A DNA stretch of 64,000 bases, from assembly GCA_002104935.1 (NCBI GenBank), contig MCGT01000022.1, forward strand, positions 248,001 through 312,000. Direction: 5' to 3'. The notes beneath the pieces were generated by a model. It saw only the letters and a program-made list of their open reading frames with translations. It was not told the origin of the DNA and did not search any database. The position numbers and the translations under genes are program-made. Positions 11,709 to 23,538 of this stretch are shown one piece after another. Numbering within the stretch: the stretch's first letter is position 1; each line of letters opens with the position of its first letter. The DNA is from Hesseltinella vesiculosa. Taxonomy: Eukaryota > Mucoromycota > Mucoromycetes > Mucorales > Cunninghamellaceae.

Positions 11709-13178
11709 ATGTCAGGATCGTCTGGTTCACACAAGACAGCCACGGCACCATCAACACCCATTGCCAATGGTCAACACTATAAACGGCGATACCGTCCTTA
11801 CTTTAGTAAACGGCAGCTGTCATTAATGGATCAACTCAACGGATTCCCTTCAAGACGATCCCATTATGCTGCTGCCCACAGCTCCAACTGTAAATTCATC
11901 CAGCAAGTAGGTGACAAGCTTGGATTGTAAGTGACATTTTAGAAGAGACATCCAAGGAACCATACGAAATAACACGACAGCCATTGACGCCTTTCTCGTC
12001 TGCTCTTTGCTTTTTTTTTTTTTGCTAGTCCACAAACGACAATCAGCACATCACAAGCTCTATACCATCGTTTTATATTATATCAAGGATCGCGTGAGTT
12101 CCAATCTTTGGTAGGTTGATGCGAAGAGACATCTGAGCAACAGTCGAAAAGATCCCGAGGCTCACGCCTGTTTTTCACCCTTCCAAACGTTTCTCTTTTT
12201 TAGGATCTTTGTATTACCGCTCTCTTTGTCGCATCGAAGATGGAGGAAAACACCAAAAAGCTGAAGGATGTCTATGTGGTCGCCCATGCCTTGCGATATC
12301 CGAAAATTCAAGAATTGGACCCTGAAAAGGTATTTTGCATCCCCCCCCCCTTTTTTTTTTTTTTTTTGCTGTTGAGCAATTCCCTAATATTTTTTTTTTT
12401 CGAGTCAGGTGTCCGACGATCGATTGAGTCGTGTTGGTGATTATGAACGACAGATGTTAGAAACTCTGTGTTTCAATTTTCAAATAGACCATCCGTACGT
12501 GTACATAGTCAAATTTGCAAAGTTGCTGGAAAAAGGTAAAAGGATGAGGCGTGAATGCTGCCTTTGGCTAACATTTTTTTTTTTTTTTTTTTCATTCCCT
12601 ATTTAGAGTTTCACATCCAGGGTAAATCCTTGGCCAAAAAAGCTTATATGCTTGCCGTTGACAGGTAACAAACTACCCAACTTGGCCAGGAAACAAGATC
12701 TCACTTTTTCCATTAGCTATCGAACGCATCTTTGTTTGGAATATCCATCCCATACGATTGCTGCTGGGTGTCTTTATTTGGCAAGTTTAATGTTAGAGGA
12801 CATGTCGTATAATAGTTTACGGCAAAGCACATTCTGGACCGAGAAATGTTTCTCAAGATGGGTGGATATAGAAGGTAAACCATTGGCAGAGTGCGACAAA
12901 GTGGTATTTCACACGTTCCATATAGGTCTTGACTGAACCTTTTTTTTTTTTTAGAGGTTGGACAACGTATTTTGGATATCTACATTGCCAAACCAAGCGA
13001 ATTTGGACCGTCTCAAGAATATACAAACAGCAAGATTGTGCTGAATGAACTAGCAAGCCAGCGGCCCGAGCAAAACAACACCCATGACAAAACCAAGCCA
13101 TGGACAATTGATGCAGCTCTGAACCTCGATGACTTGATAGCACACACCAGCATTGACGCCGTTTCCTATTTGATTTGA
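11709..13178 (+). CDS. Cyclin of the K/T/Ctk2 type (transcriptional CDK partner)
   Basis: Seven exons (11709-11926, 12029-12110, 12204-12329, 12409-12535, 12607-12664, 12717-12874, 12955-13178) sum to 993 nt, encoding 330 aa. The first cyclin box reads LGFPQTTISTSQALYHRF and LDLCITALFVASKMEENTKK, the pattern of transcriptional cyclins. The second box includes TIAAGCLYLASLMLE. Exon 2 must run to 12110 (donor GTAGGT); the stronger-looking donor at 12094 breaks the frame. Known: such cyclins pair with CDKs that phosphorylate the RNA polymerase II C-terminal domain. Which subtype (cyclin K, Ctk2 or Pch1) is not certain. AATAAA sequences follow the stop at about 13180. Confidence 0.82.
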
Positions 13179-13442
13179 GCAATAAACAATAACAGACACC
13201 TGTCCATGCGATTGTTCAAGCCAATGAAAAGCAAGCTCTGCTTGTGGCCGTCAAACTCTATTAGTGAGCCAAAAGGCTATATGAATAGCCACAGTTTTCC
13301 CTCCCGATCAATCACTGAGCGCCCCATAAAAAAATTCGCACGGCTCCTTTCAAATAAAGAGGCAATCCCCCCTTTCTTTTTTTTGGCTCTTTTCTTCTTC
13401 TTTTTTCTCGTTTCAACCCCACTCTTCAGTAAACGATTTAAT

Positions 13443-15342
13443 ATGTTGTCCTCTGCTTTGAAGTCTGCTTCCTTGTTGAGGTAATAAAAAAGCTAACCAG
13501 TCCAGCCTATTAGATGCTCATCCTCTCTCTCTTAAAAAAAAAGAAACTCTCGCCATGTCTCTCGACGTGCCTTCTCCACCAACTTCCCCGTGTTGCAACA
13601 AGCTACTCCTGCCACGGTCAAGAACTACATCAACGGTGAATTCGTTGAATCCAAGACCAAGAAATGGATTGAACTTCGCAATCCCGTAAGCCAATCTCAT
13701 TATTGACAAAAAGCGATGACAGACTCACTCTTTCTTCCAGGCTACACAAGAAGTGATTTCTTTGGTGCCTGAAACCACTGCCGAAGAACTCAAGGCTGCT
13801 ACTGACAGCGCTGAAGAAGCTGCCAAAACCTGGTCCAAGACTAGCATTGTCCAACGTCAACGGGTCATGATGGATTTGCAAGCCTTGATCCGTGAACACC
13901 AAGACAAGATTGCCGAAAACATCGTCCAAGAACAAGGCAAGACCTTTGTTGATGCCAAGGGTGATGTCTTCCGTGGTCTGCAAGTCGTCGAACAAGCCTG
14001 TGCCTTGACCAGCAACATGATGGGCCACCATATGTCTGTTGCCAAGGACATGGAAACTTGCAAGTGAAAAAAAAAAAAAAAAGGAATGGACAAACAAACT
14101 GAACTTGGTCTCTTTTTTTAGATACCTACCGTGAACCTTTGGGTGTGGTTGCTGGTATCTGTCCCTTCAACTTCCCTGCCATGATTCCTCTCTGGATGTT
14201 CCCCTTGGCCATTGCCACCGGTAACACCATTGTCATGAAGCCTTCCGAACGTGACCCCGGTGCTTTGATGATGTTGGCTGAGCTCGCTGCTAAAGCCGGT
14301 GTGCCCAATGGTGTGTTGAACATCGTGCACGGTGCTGTTGACTGTGTCAACTACATCTGTGACGAACCCCGTATCAAGGCCATCTCCTTTGTCGGTTCCG
14401 ATGTTGCCGGTGAACATATTTATACCCGTGGTAACGCCAACGGCAAGCGTGTGCAAGCCAACTTGGGCGCCAAGAACCACGCCGTCATCTTGCCCGATGC
14501 CAACAAGCAAGCCACCTTGAACGCCGTTGCTGGTGCTGCCTTTGGTGCCGCTGGTCAACGCTGTATGGCCTTGAGCACCTTGGTTTTGGTCGGTGAAGCC
14601 AAGGAATGGTTGCCTGAATTGGTCGAACGTGCTCAACAATTGAAGGTTGGTTACGGTATGGATCCTGAAGTCGATGTCGGCCCCGTCATCACCACTCAAG
14701 CCAAGGACCGTGTCCACCGCCTGGTGCAATCCGGTGTCGACCAAGGCGCCAACTTGCTCTTGGACGGCCGTGGTGTCGTTGTCAAGGGCTACGAAAAGGG
14801 TAACTTTGTCGGTCCCACCATCCTCTCCGATGTCAAGACCAACATGGACTGTTACAAGGAAGAGATCTTCGGCCCCGTCTTGGTGTGTTTGAACGTCGAC
14901 ACCTTGGACGAAGCCATCGAAATGGTCAACTCCAACAAATACGGTAACGGCACTGCCGTCTTCACCAACTCTGGCCCCGCCGCTCGCAAGTTTGAACACG
15001 AAATTGATGTCGGTCAAGTCGGTATCAACGTGCCCATCCCTGTGCCCATTCCTCCCTTCAGGTAAGTCTTTTTTTTTTCACAGGTTTTTGCTCACCTCAT
15101 TTTTTCCCTCTTTTCTAGTTTCACCGGCAGCCGTGGCTCCATCTTGGGTGACCTCAACGTAAGTGTCAAAAACAACGAGCCGCCTTTTTATTGCTTCCTT
15201 GCTTACCCTACTCTCATCTGTTTAGTTCTATGGTAAATCCGGTTTCGACTTCTACACCAAGCCCAAGACCGTCACCTCTCTCTGGAAGGAAAGCGATGCC
15301 TCCCACAGCCGTGCTTCCGTTGCCATGCCCACCATCCGATAA
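13443..15342 (+). CDS. mmsA: Mitochondrial methylmalonate-semialdehyde dehydrogenase (acylating, ALDH6 family)
   Basis: Oxidises malonate and methylmalonate semialdehydes to acetyl-CoA and propionyl-CoA in valine, pyrimidine and inositol breakdown. Exons 13443-13480, 13544-13685, 13741-14059, 14122-15061, 15119-15158 and 15226-15342 sum to 1596 nt, encoding 531 aa. The N terminus ([13 protein letters not shown], then [10 protein letters not shown]) is a typical mitochondrial presequence. [19 protein letters not shown] and [16 protein letters not shown], the latter with the catalytic Cys, are diagnostic of the ALDH6 subfamily. The third intron starts with GC (14060, GCAAGT); only that donor keeps the frame and yields [13 protein letters not shown]. 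Exons show strong use of C-ending codons, suggesting high expression. Confidence 0.95.
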
Positions 15343-17002
15343 ACGCTTCAACCCTTCTTTTTGATGCCAAACGTTGTAGATCTTCATTTATCCCCCCCCC
15401 CCAGCCTTGTAATTAAAAAAAACGAAATATGTTGGACTCGACGACAATGATGGCAACAGGCAGCGCAGTTTTTTTTTTGTCACATGACAATAAGAATGAC
15501 AGCTGAGTGGGGCAAAAAGATGGGACATGTCAGATGAAAAAAAAAATCGATGAACAAATCATGGACTTCAACTCTTTGATGACTCTGTTCATCACCCTAT
15601 AATTTCTCTTTATCTCCTACATCTTCTAAGCACATGATCTTTCCCACCCGAACTCCTTCATCGCAAAGCTGAAGGACCATCAAAACAAAATTTAGCCATG
15701 CAACTAGTTTTTTGGTGTCCAGGCTGGCGTGCTCATCATTATGCTTCTAGTTCTGCATGGCAACGCCAGCGACACAAGCTGTTTAAATCATCCTTGCAAT
15801 TGTTGCTGCCAATGAACAAGGTTAGACTTCCAAGAGATATTCGGGCGGGCTTCAAACGGCGTTGGCACAAGTGCCAATGTCGAAAAAAAAAAAAAAATAG
15901 GCACTTTTGAGAATGATGGCCCTGGTGCCTGAGTTGGAGGGCTACACGCAAGAAAGCCACGAAATGGGCAACCCGTATTTCTTTACCAGCGCATCTTCTG
16001 TAACGAGAAACTGGCCAATTAGTAGACTCTACGCTTTAAGTGTAACTCGACAGTTTCACCCAGTGCTATACCTACCCATGTTCCAGAAGTGTCTGCTTGT
16101 TTGGCATTGGCCAATCACAAACGGGATGGGCGCTGTCATTGATTCTTCAAAGGCAGAACGTCTGTCATGTGATTGGCCAGATGGGAGGATTGCCATGCAA
16201 AAACAACTCGTAGCTGACTGAGGCATGCTGGTATGAAAAGGGGATTCGTGCTCTGGATTGCTCAGGCGTATGCTGGTCACTTTTTTTTTTTTTTTTTTAC
16301 CGGCTGAGAGGAATTTGACTGGGCGAGGGTCAGACTGAAAGGCATGTGCTTTTTTTTTTCAAGAAAAAGCAAGTGAAAAAGTGGAGAGGGTGCACCCGTG
16401 CCTCTTTTTTTTTTTTTTTTTTCCTAGGTTGGCCGTTGCCTCACTTCGGTCAATTTCGACGACACTCTTCACCCAGTCAGAGGGCAGAGAAACGTCACTC
16501 TCTTTTTCCAATGACAACCAGGTATGATCTCAATGAAATACAGGATAATTTAACCAAGAAAGTCAAAGGTCAATGGACCGTTTGTGCAAATGGCCTTGAA
16601 AGAAAGACGGTGTTTCAACTGAAAAAGCAGCAGGACTGGTCAGGTGTTTCTTCATTGGCGCTTGTTCCTTTTTCATGCCGGCATTTCATACTCACGCCTT
16701 TTTTTTCTTCTTCTTTATCCGTTTTCCCCCATTCTTTCATTGGTTTGTCTTTTTTTTTTTCTTTTTCTTTTTCTTGATTTCTTGTATTCCGTCCTTTTAT
16801 CTGTTATTGATAGAGTACCAGACTCCTTTTTTGTTTTCTTCAATCCTTTCACATTTCCTTGCTATTCAATTGTACTTCTCCACAACCTTTTTCTTGTTAC
16901 TTTTTTTTTTTTTTTCGCATTACGTATTAGCACATGCCTGGTGTTCGAGCTGAACCAAAATATCTTAGGTAAGACATTCAGTACTTAATATACTCAAAGA
17001 GC
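15343..17002. other. Long intergenic region upstream of the BCAS3-like gene
   Basis: About 1.66 kb. Contains a C run (about 15393), T runs of 16-18 nt (about 16280, 16405, 16900) and a paired CCAAT motif (16108-16179, listed separately). The stretch from about 16510 may include the true first exon and a long first intron of the BCAS3-like gene. No independent gene is supported. Confidence 0.45.
16108..16179. promoter_or_regulatory. Inverted pair of CCAAT motifs
   Basis: TGGCCAATCACA at 16108-16119 and its exact reverse complement at 16168-16179 are separated by 48 bp. Another CCAAT lies at about 16013. CCAAT is the core of HAP/NF-Y binding sites. The position is 330-900 bp upstream of the candidate start codons of the BCAS3-like gene, so a promoter role is plausible but unproven. 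Confidence 0.4.
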
Positions 17003-20000
17003 ATGCCCATGATGACCTTCGCTTTGGTATTTTTTTACGATAGAGATCCCACGTCGCTGGAGACTATCTCATCTGGTTTATCTCGATTGTCTTCCTATGT
17101 GGCTTCCAACATTCCCTTACGAAAACCCAGTCTTGCACCCTATATACCACCTCATGATCCCCAATTGTTCTACTACCAGCAACAGCTGCTACAGCAACAG
17201 CAACAACAACAGCAGCAGCAGCGACTGGCTTCTTCCGCAGCGGTGAAAGACGACGACGCAGCAGCCGATGCCTTGGAAACAATCACGTTTGCAAGTTTTG
17301 ATACCATGGCTACTGTTGACGGTGAATTGATGGTCCTTCTCCTCGGCTATGAAGAAGGATTTCAACTGTGGAACGTCTCCCAGCCCGAAAACGTGCGGGA
17401 GTTGGTCTCGGTGCGCTCAGAGTCCTTGGGTGCTATCGTCAAGCTCCACGTCTTATCAACCCCCTCCTATCATATCAAGAACGACCCTTATGCCGACCTT
17501 CGACCCTTGCTGGCTATCATGTATGTTGGACAAATAGAGCTCAAACAAGGAAAAAGCAGGGCATACCCAACAATTCTCAACTGTGTCTTAACTCTTTTTT
17601 ATTTTTAATAGATCCACCCTGCCTGGAAAAGGCGATACGCCAAGTGAAACTACGAAGACCAAGCTGTCCTTGTATTCGCTACAGTCGCATGAATTTTTAT
17701 CTGTAGATGGCATCTTTCCCGAAACTGAGGATGGTGAATGGACCTTGACGGATATCAAGAGCAATCAACGTGTACTCGTGGTGGTAAGGCTATTTTTTTT
17801 TTTATTCTCCCAGTGCTTGCTTATCTCCTTTTTTTTCATCACCCTCGTCTCCTTTCTTTTCTTCATGAATCGACAGGGTTGTCAAAATAGATCATCGTCT
17901 TGCCTTCAGCTGTATTCCTTGGATGATTTCTCCAAGCCTTATGCAACTCTGACGGACGTGTTCCACCAGCAAGACGTAGGACCAGTCTTCACCTTGGGCT
18001 CCCGCTTACTCACCTATGCAACCACACAACCGGTCCTGAACCAAAGCCTTCCCAAGAACGCCAGCGATAAAGACATGAAGGATGCAGCAAGGGATCTTGC
18101 CAAGGAAATGGTGCACGGCGTGAAGTCGTTAGGCGAGCTCGGCTACCAGCGATTCTCGACTTATTTGCACAGCCAAGATCAACTCCCACCTCGTGCCACC
18201 TCGTCGCCTACGATCACCAACATGAATGCCACCTCTGCTCCCTCAACTTCTGGTCTTTCAGGCACCAGCGGTAACCTTTACTTTTCTACACTTAACAACT
18301 TCTGCCACCAGTGAAAGGACTGATCCATTTTTTTTTTCATAGAGCATGCAAACAACAAGAGGGCCCAAGGCATGGTGATGATCCGAGACATCGAAAGATT
18401 ATCTACCATCTCAACAACAGGACTCTCCCCATCCGTCGTCGCCCACTTCAAACCCCATGGCCATCCCGTCGCTTTTTTGGCCTTCAATGCAGCCGGGAAC
18501 TTGCTGATGTCCATCTCTGCCCAAGGCCATACATTTCACATCTTTTCCATCTATCCTCCCGAACGCCACCTTGGCAATGCTGCGCATCTGTACAGCCTGG
18601 CTCGAGGTTACACCGATGCTCAAGTAGTCGACTGTCAATTCTCTTTGGATTCTACTTGGTGTGCTGTCACTACCGCCCGCGGTACAACACATATGTACAC
18701 CATCAATCCTTACGGTGGAAAGCCTGAAATCGGGGGCCATGTCAATGGAAACATCAACAACCTCATGGAACACCCCTTTGCCACCAAACGACCACCCTAC
18801 GTAAGCATTTTTTTCCCACTTTTTTTTTTCTTACAGCTCACAGTCTCTCTTGCTTTGAAAAAAGTTGACGTCACTAAACCCTTCAGTGCGAGTGAAACAG
18901 CGCCGCCCGTTGCCGCAAGAACAACCTGGTTTGTCGGATGAGCTGGATCCCATGCAGATACCGTTCTACAGCGCTCCACTGACAGGATCACCTCAACAAG
19001 CCATGTCACCAGCAGCAGCCATGCAACAGCCGACAGTCCCGATGCCTTTACCGTCCATGCTGACCCCACCTGGCCTACCGACGTCACCTGCCTCTTCGTC
19101 AAAAAAACCCCAGGCTCGCTTGACCACCAAGTTTTTGTCCATCACACGCCTACCTCAGCAATTGTCATCCTCATCCCCTTCACCACCCACTTCTGCTGGT
19201 GCTGTCCTTTCCGGCACCTCCACCAGCTCGTCCCTCTCCCCTGCACCCGGGCCCAAACTCAATAACAACCCCAGCAATCCAAGCAGCGCCGATGACACTG
19301 GCGCTTCTTCGCCGTCCAACTTCCACCCATCCTTGCCCCCCAGCATGCCTGCAGCGTCGTTGACGTCCTTCCGCCAGCAGGCCTCCACCCTTGTGTCTCA
19401 GGTCTCATCGTATCTTCCCCAAGCCGCCCAAAAGGACTGGTCTTGGTCTCGCGAAAAATCCAATGGCGATCGCGTGTTCGGCTTTGACGAAGAGCAGTCG
19501 GCACTGGAGGACGATCTGACCACGACCAAAATCATCAACGACCACACCGGCTACCAAGACGTCTACTCGTTCCATCCGACCGGGTATCTGACGCTGCATC
19601 GCCTGTGGATCACAAAGAGCCTGGTCAAGAAGCGTGTGCAAGGCCGGCTTGTTGGCAAGTGGGACCTGACGGTGCGAGAGGAGGACGTGGCTGAATGGCA
19701 GGTGGCCCGTGGCCCACAATGGGATCAAGTCAAACCACCTGTCCAAGCCGCTGCCAAGGAACCCCACTGCTTATCGACATCTGCCTCTGCCGCATCCTCG
19801 GGCAACACCATCTCCTGGTTGAGCCATGCAGAAATCATGACCTATGCACCCACCAAACCTCCGCTCTGGGCTTTTTCACAATTCTCATTTCAAGTGTATC
19901 AAGGTGTCTCCTCTCCAACCACCTCCGCTTCGTCCAAATCCAAACAGCCACTCCAACCCTTGGTCCCGCCCAGCCAGCCAGTGGTCGTCCGTGCCGATAC

Positions 20001-20671
20001 CCCCGAGCCCTATGCCAGTCGTTTGACACGTGTAGGCATGACCAATGCGAAGGCCCGTAGTGTCGATGCCGATGACCAATACATGGACGACGCCTTGGCC
20101 GAATTAGAAGGTAATGGAGGAATGGGGCGAGAGGCTGTGACCATAGAAAACTGGCGCTGACTTTTATGTAGAAAACCTGTCGACGGCCATGCAAACCACC
20201 TTCAGCACCAGCCCTTCCCCCCGCCGAAACATGCGACTTTCCTCCAGTGCCGGAGCAAACAGCATGTCTAACCACAATGGATTATCCATGGATGCCCTGG
20301 ACGAAAGGACAGCATCGCTGTCCTTTGAAGATGCTTACCTTATCAGCCTCGGTGGAGCTCCTGCCGTCTATGCGCGCCCCTCGACCACGGACGACATGTT
20401 TTTCATGACCAACTCGTTGAAGTCGTCGGTATCCATCGGACCTACGATGTCCGACACAGACAGCCCATTGATCAAATTTGATGACAGCAAAGCCTCTACA
20501 CAAGATGACATCGATGACGAGCTGGCCTTGGAACAACCTGATGATGACGTGGAAACCTTGATGCAGCCAGACACGGTCGAGTCCGCGGGCGAGTTGGTGC
20601 ATTCTCCCGATGGCGATAACGAAGTCGGTTACCCCAGCGACTCCATGTTTCTTACTAGATCCGAGGATTGA
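17003..20671 (+). CDS. BCAS3-type WD40/beta-propeller protein (autophagy-related)
   Basis: Exons 17003-17520, 17612-17783, 17877-18270, 18343-18800, 18865-20110 and 20172-20671 sum to 3288 nt (1095 aa). A polyglutamine tract lies at about residues 60-72. Propeller blades include LLGYEEGFQLWNVSQPENV, TKTKLSLYSLQSHEF, GHPVAFLAFNAAGNLL and TWCAVTTARGTTHMYTI, an arrangement typical of BCAS3. A Ser/Pro-rich central part and an acidic C-terminal tail follow. Known: animal BCAS3 works with PHAF1 at autophagosome formation sites; the fungal role is inferred. The start is uncertain: an 11-nt first exon (ATG at 16511, donor at 16522) joined to 17044 is also in frame, but needs a 522-nt intron. Confidence 0.75.
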
Positions 20672-21195
20672 AGCACCCCTTGTTTTCATTATTTTGATCA
20701 GCAATAAACACCAAATTCTTGGGCCTGCCATGATAGATATTCACCTTTCTTTTCTTTCTTTTTTTCTTTTCTTCAGCACCCGCAGCTCTTCTGTCATCAC
20801 AACAACCGGCCAAACCACAATGATTTCAGCCAGATTTGCCTCCATGGGTCCACCACCCGGCAGAAAAATCAGAAAAATCTCTGCTCTGTCCAGAGGCTCA
20901 TCCTGAAAAAAGGCGCAAAAGAAGGAGACGGATTTCGAAAATGCACCAAAGATGGGCTTGTCCCCTTGATTTTGATATCCCTGGTTTTACTCGGTAGCTT
21001 ATGAAAGGTAATGAAGCTGAAAAAAATCAAGTCGATCCAGTGATGATCGCCCCGTCAACCTTCATCAGCTTGCTTGCTTAAGGCTAAAAAAGAAAAGGGG
21101 AATTCTTGGGCCAATCACGGTAGACCCAAATCTCCGGTATCCCACCGCTTTTCTCCCCTTTTCTTTCGAATTCTCAGGCTCTTCTGCCATCCCAA
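20672..21195. other. Intergenic spacer
   Basis: About 520 bp between two genes on the same strand. AATAAA at about 20702 could end the BCAS3-like transcript. Pyrimidine-rich sequence (about 21148-21175) precedes the next ATG. Nothing else is supported. Confidence 0.5.
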
Positions 21196-23376
21196 ATGAC
21201 ATCCCCATCTCGCGTAGTGATTCTGGCCAGCTACGCATCAACCAGCACTTTGGAAACCGACATTCTAGCAAGTGAAAGAAAAGCAATGGAACCAGCCAAG
21301 CTTTATGTATCATTGACCTATTTTTTTTTTATTTTTTTATTTCGCAGTCTTCGCTATCAGCGACATGGATGTATTGGCACGGCACCCCTAAAGCCTTGTT
21401 GCCCATCTCGACAAAATCTTCACTGTCTTGGACAATGGATCATATTAAGCATTTGAATCTTCAGACAACCGTCATTGCCAATGCATACAAGTAAGTACCG
21501 CGTCAAAAAAGATAACCGCAGTGAAAGTAGCTTATTTGGAGCTTGGCAACCTCACCTCCATTTTCCACCTACCTGCATTTTTTTCAAAGTTACAAACAGT
21601 ATGAGCGTTGGTCAACAGAGTATGGCTTCCCAGCAGAGAAACTGCTGAACTGTGGCTTCAGGTAACGGCAAGGAGTATTCAGTAGAAAAAAAGTCAAGCA
21701 CAGAATGATTTACTTTCTCTCGTTTTGATGTATTCAGCGCAGGTGCTTTGGAGGATTTAGGGTTTATGCAACGGGTCAGACCCAGTGCTGATGGAGACGT
21801 GTTGGTACTGCTAGCTGATACCATCCTCGGCAAGGAAGACGTGGCTCAACTGACCAACGAGCGTGGTCCCTGTGTTTACCGAGCAGACGGCCAGCCCATC
21901 GCGTTCGTCCTGACCCAATCGATATTGCAGCAGCTTGGACAGGCAACGTATGACATGTGTGTGGATCGGGACAACATTCACAGTTTCACGGCCATGCAGC
22001 AAGAACTCTTAGCCTATCTTCGGCAACACACCGCTCCGTTTGTGGAACTCTCCCAGCCGTCCGAGCTCTACCGCTTTGCTGATCCGCAGGTCTCTTTGCA
22101 TGATTACGAAACTCACTGGCGCCCACTCACCATTGCTGCCAAGGATGAAAGCCGAGCCCATCGCCAGCCCATCCAGATCAAGTCGCATGCACGCGTGGGC
22201 TTGATGGGCAACCCAAGCGACGGTTTTTACGGCTGCACGATGTCACTGCTGATTGCTAACTTTTGGGCCCAGGTGACACTGATTCCCAATGCCGACGTTC
22301 ACGATGGCACGATCGAATTGCTGACCCACCGAGGCGCCGACAACAAGTGGTTTGTCAATGTGGAGTCGCTAGCGCTTTGCTGCGAGCAGGACGGCTATGA
22401 CCATGGTGAGCGACTTCTCCTGGCCTGTATCAAGGTGTTTCTCCGCCATTGCCAGCAACAGAGCATTGCACACGTCAATGACAATAAGCAAGGGTTCCGC
22501 GTCGGCTTCTTGACCAATATTCCTCGGCAGGTCGGCTTGGCTGGCTCGTCGGCCATTGTATCAGCTTGCTGGCGTGCCCTCATGCAACATTATCACGTTA
22601 CCAACAACGACATCCCTCTCGAACACCAAGCCAGCCTCGTCTTGCAAGTGGAAGTGGATGAGCTGGGAATTGCGGCGGGTTTGCAAGATCGTGTCATCCA
22701 GATCTACGGCGGCCTCGTGTTCATGGATTTCAACAAGGACCACATGCTTAAACATGGCCATGGTGTTTACGAGTCCTTACCTCTGTCCATCACCCCTCCT
22801 CTCTGGCTGGCCTATGTTGCTCATCCTGAAGACTCAGGCAAGGTCCACAGCACCGTCAAACAACGGTTCCTGCAAGGCGATCCGCAGGTGACTTTTTTTT
22901 TTTATTTTTTTTATGTGAATGTGAAGAGTGACAGGAGGGCCACTTATCTGCATTATATATTTAGGTGGTGGATGCGATGAAAACATTTGCCTCGTTGGCA
23001 ACACAAGCCCGGGATGCACTGAAGAATGGTGACCACAGCCGATTTGGCCATTTGATGACCGCCAATTTCGAAACTCGCCGCCAGACCTATGGGGACGCAG
23101 TGGTAGGCGAGGCCAATTTACACATGGTCCAAATAGTGCGGCAGCATGGAGGTCATGCAAAGGTAAATATATTAAGAAAAAGACGCCAATGCCCTAAAAA
23201 AAAAAAGAATGGATGCTTTTATTAAAAATTTATGCCAGTTTTGTGGATCGGGTGGTGCCATTGTTATATCGATGCATGATCGACCAATGACGTCGGTCCA
23301 GGCATTGAAACATGCATTGGAGAAAGAAGGCTATGTGTTTGTCAAACTGATACCCCAAAGCCCAATCGCACAATAA
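21196..23376 (+). CDS. Bifunctional sugar nucleotidyltransferase-like / glucuronokinase (GHMP kinase) fusion
   Basis: The C-terminal part (about residues 250-603) is a GHMP kinase close to plant glucuronokinase: ARVGLMGNPSDGFYG, VGLAGSSAIVSACWR (phosphate-binding loop), NFETRRQTYGDAVVG and FCGSGGAIV. It should phosphorylate D-glucuronate at C1. The N-terminal approximately 200 residues resemble a nucleotidyltransferase fold: VVILASY near the start, HGTPKALLPI, VIANAYNYKQYERW and DGDVLVLLADT. That half would fit conversion of the sugar phosphate to UDP-glucuronate, but its G-loop is atypical. Exons: 21196-21306, 21348-21490, 21590-21661, 21738-22887, 22965-23162 and 23239-23376 (603 aa). Intron 1 is ambiguous: donor 21272 with acceptor 21360 also keeps frame. 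The stop codon overlaps an AATAAA. Confidence 0.82.
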
Positions 23377-23538
23377 AAATTAGCCTTTTCGGCTGAGGAA
23401 TGTTAATGGGCTGAGTGGTTGAGCAGATCACATGTTTAATGCTGTGTTGCAAGAGTGAAGGAGGTAGAAAAAAATACAAGCAAAGTGGACTCACAGGTGG
23501 TGAGAAAGGGGTAAATGCGAAAAGGGGGAGAAAGGGAA

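Noticed and set aside
12094..12203. Apparent need for a microexon in the cyclin gene (donor GTGAGT at 12094 leaves the wrong phase)
   Set aside because: Using the donor at 12111 instead keeps the frame and restores the expected cyclin-box length, so no microexon is needed.
14118..15017. Long open frame antisense to the methylmalonate-semialdehyde dehydrogenase gene
   Set aside because: It is a codon-bias shadow: the sense frame matches ALDH6 end to end, and the antisense translation resembles nothing.
16346..17002. Phe/Ser-rich frames upstream of the BCAS3-like gene
   Set aside because: They are translations of T-rich promoter or intron sequence.
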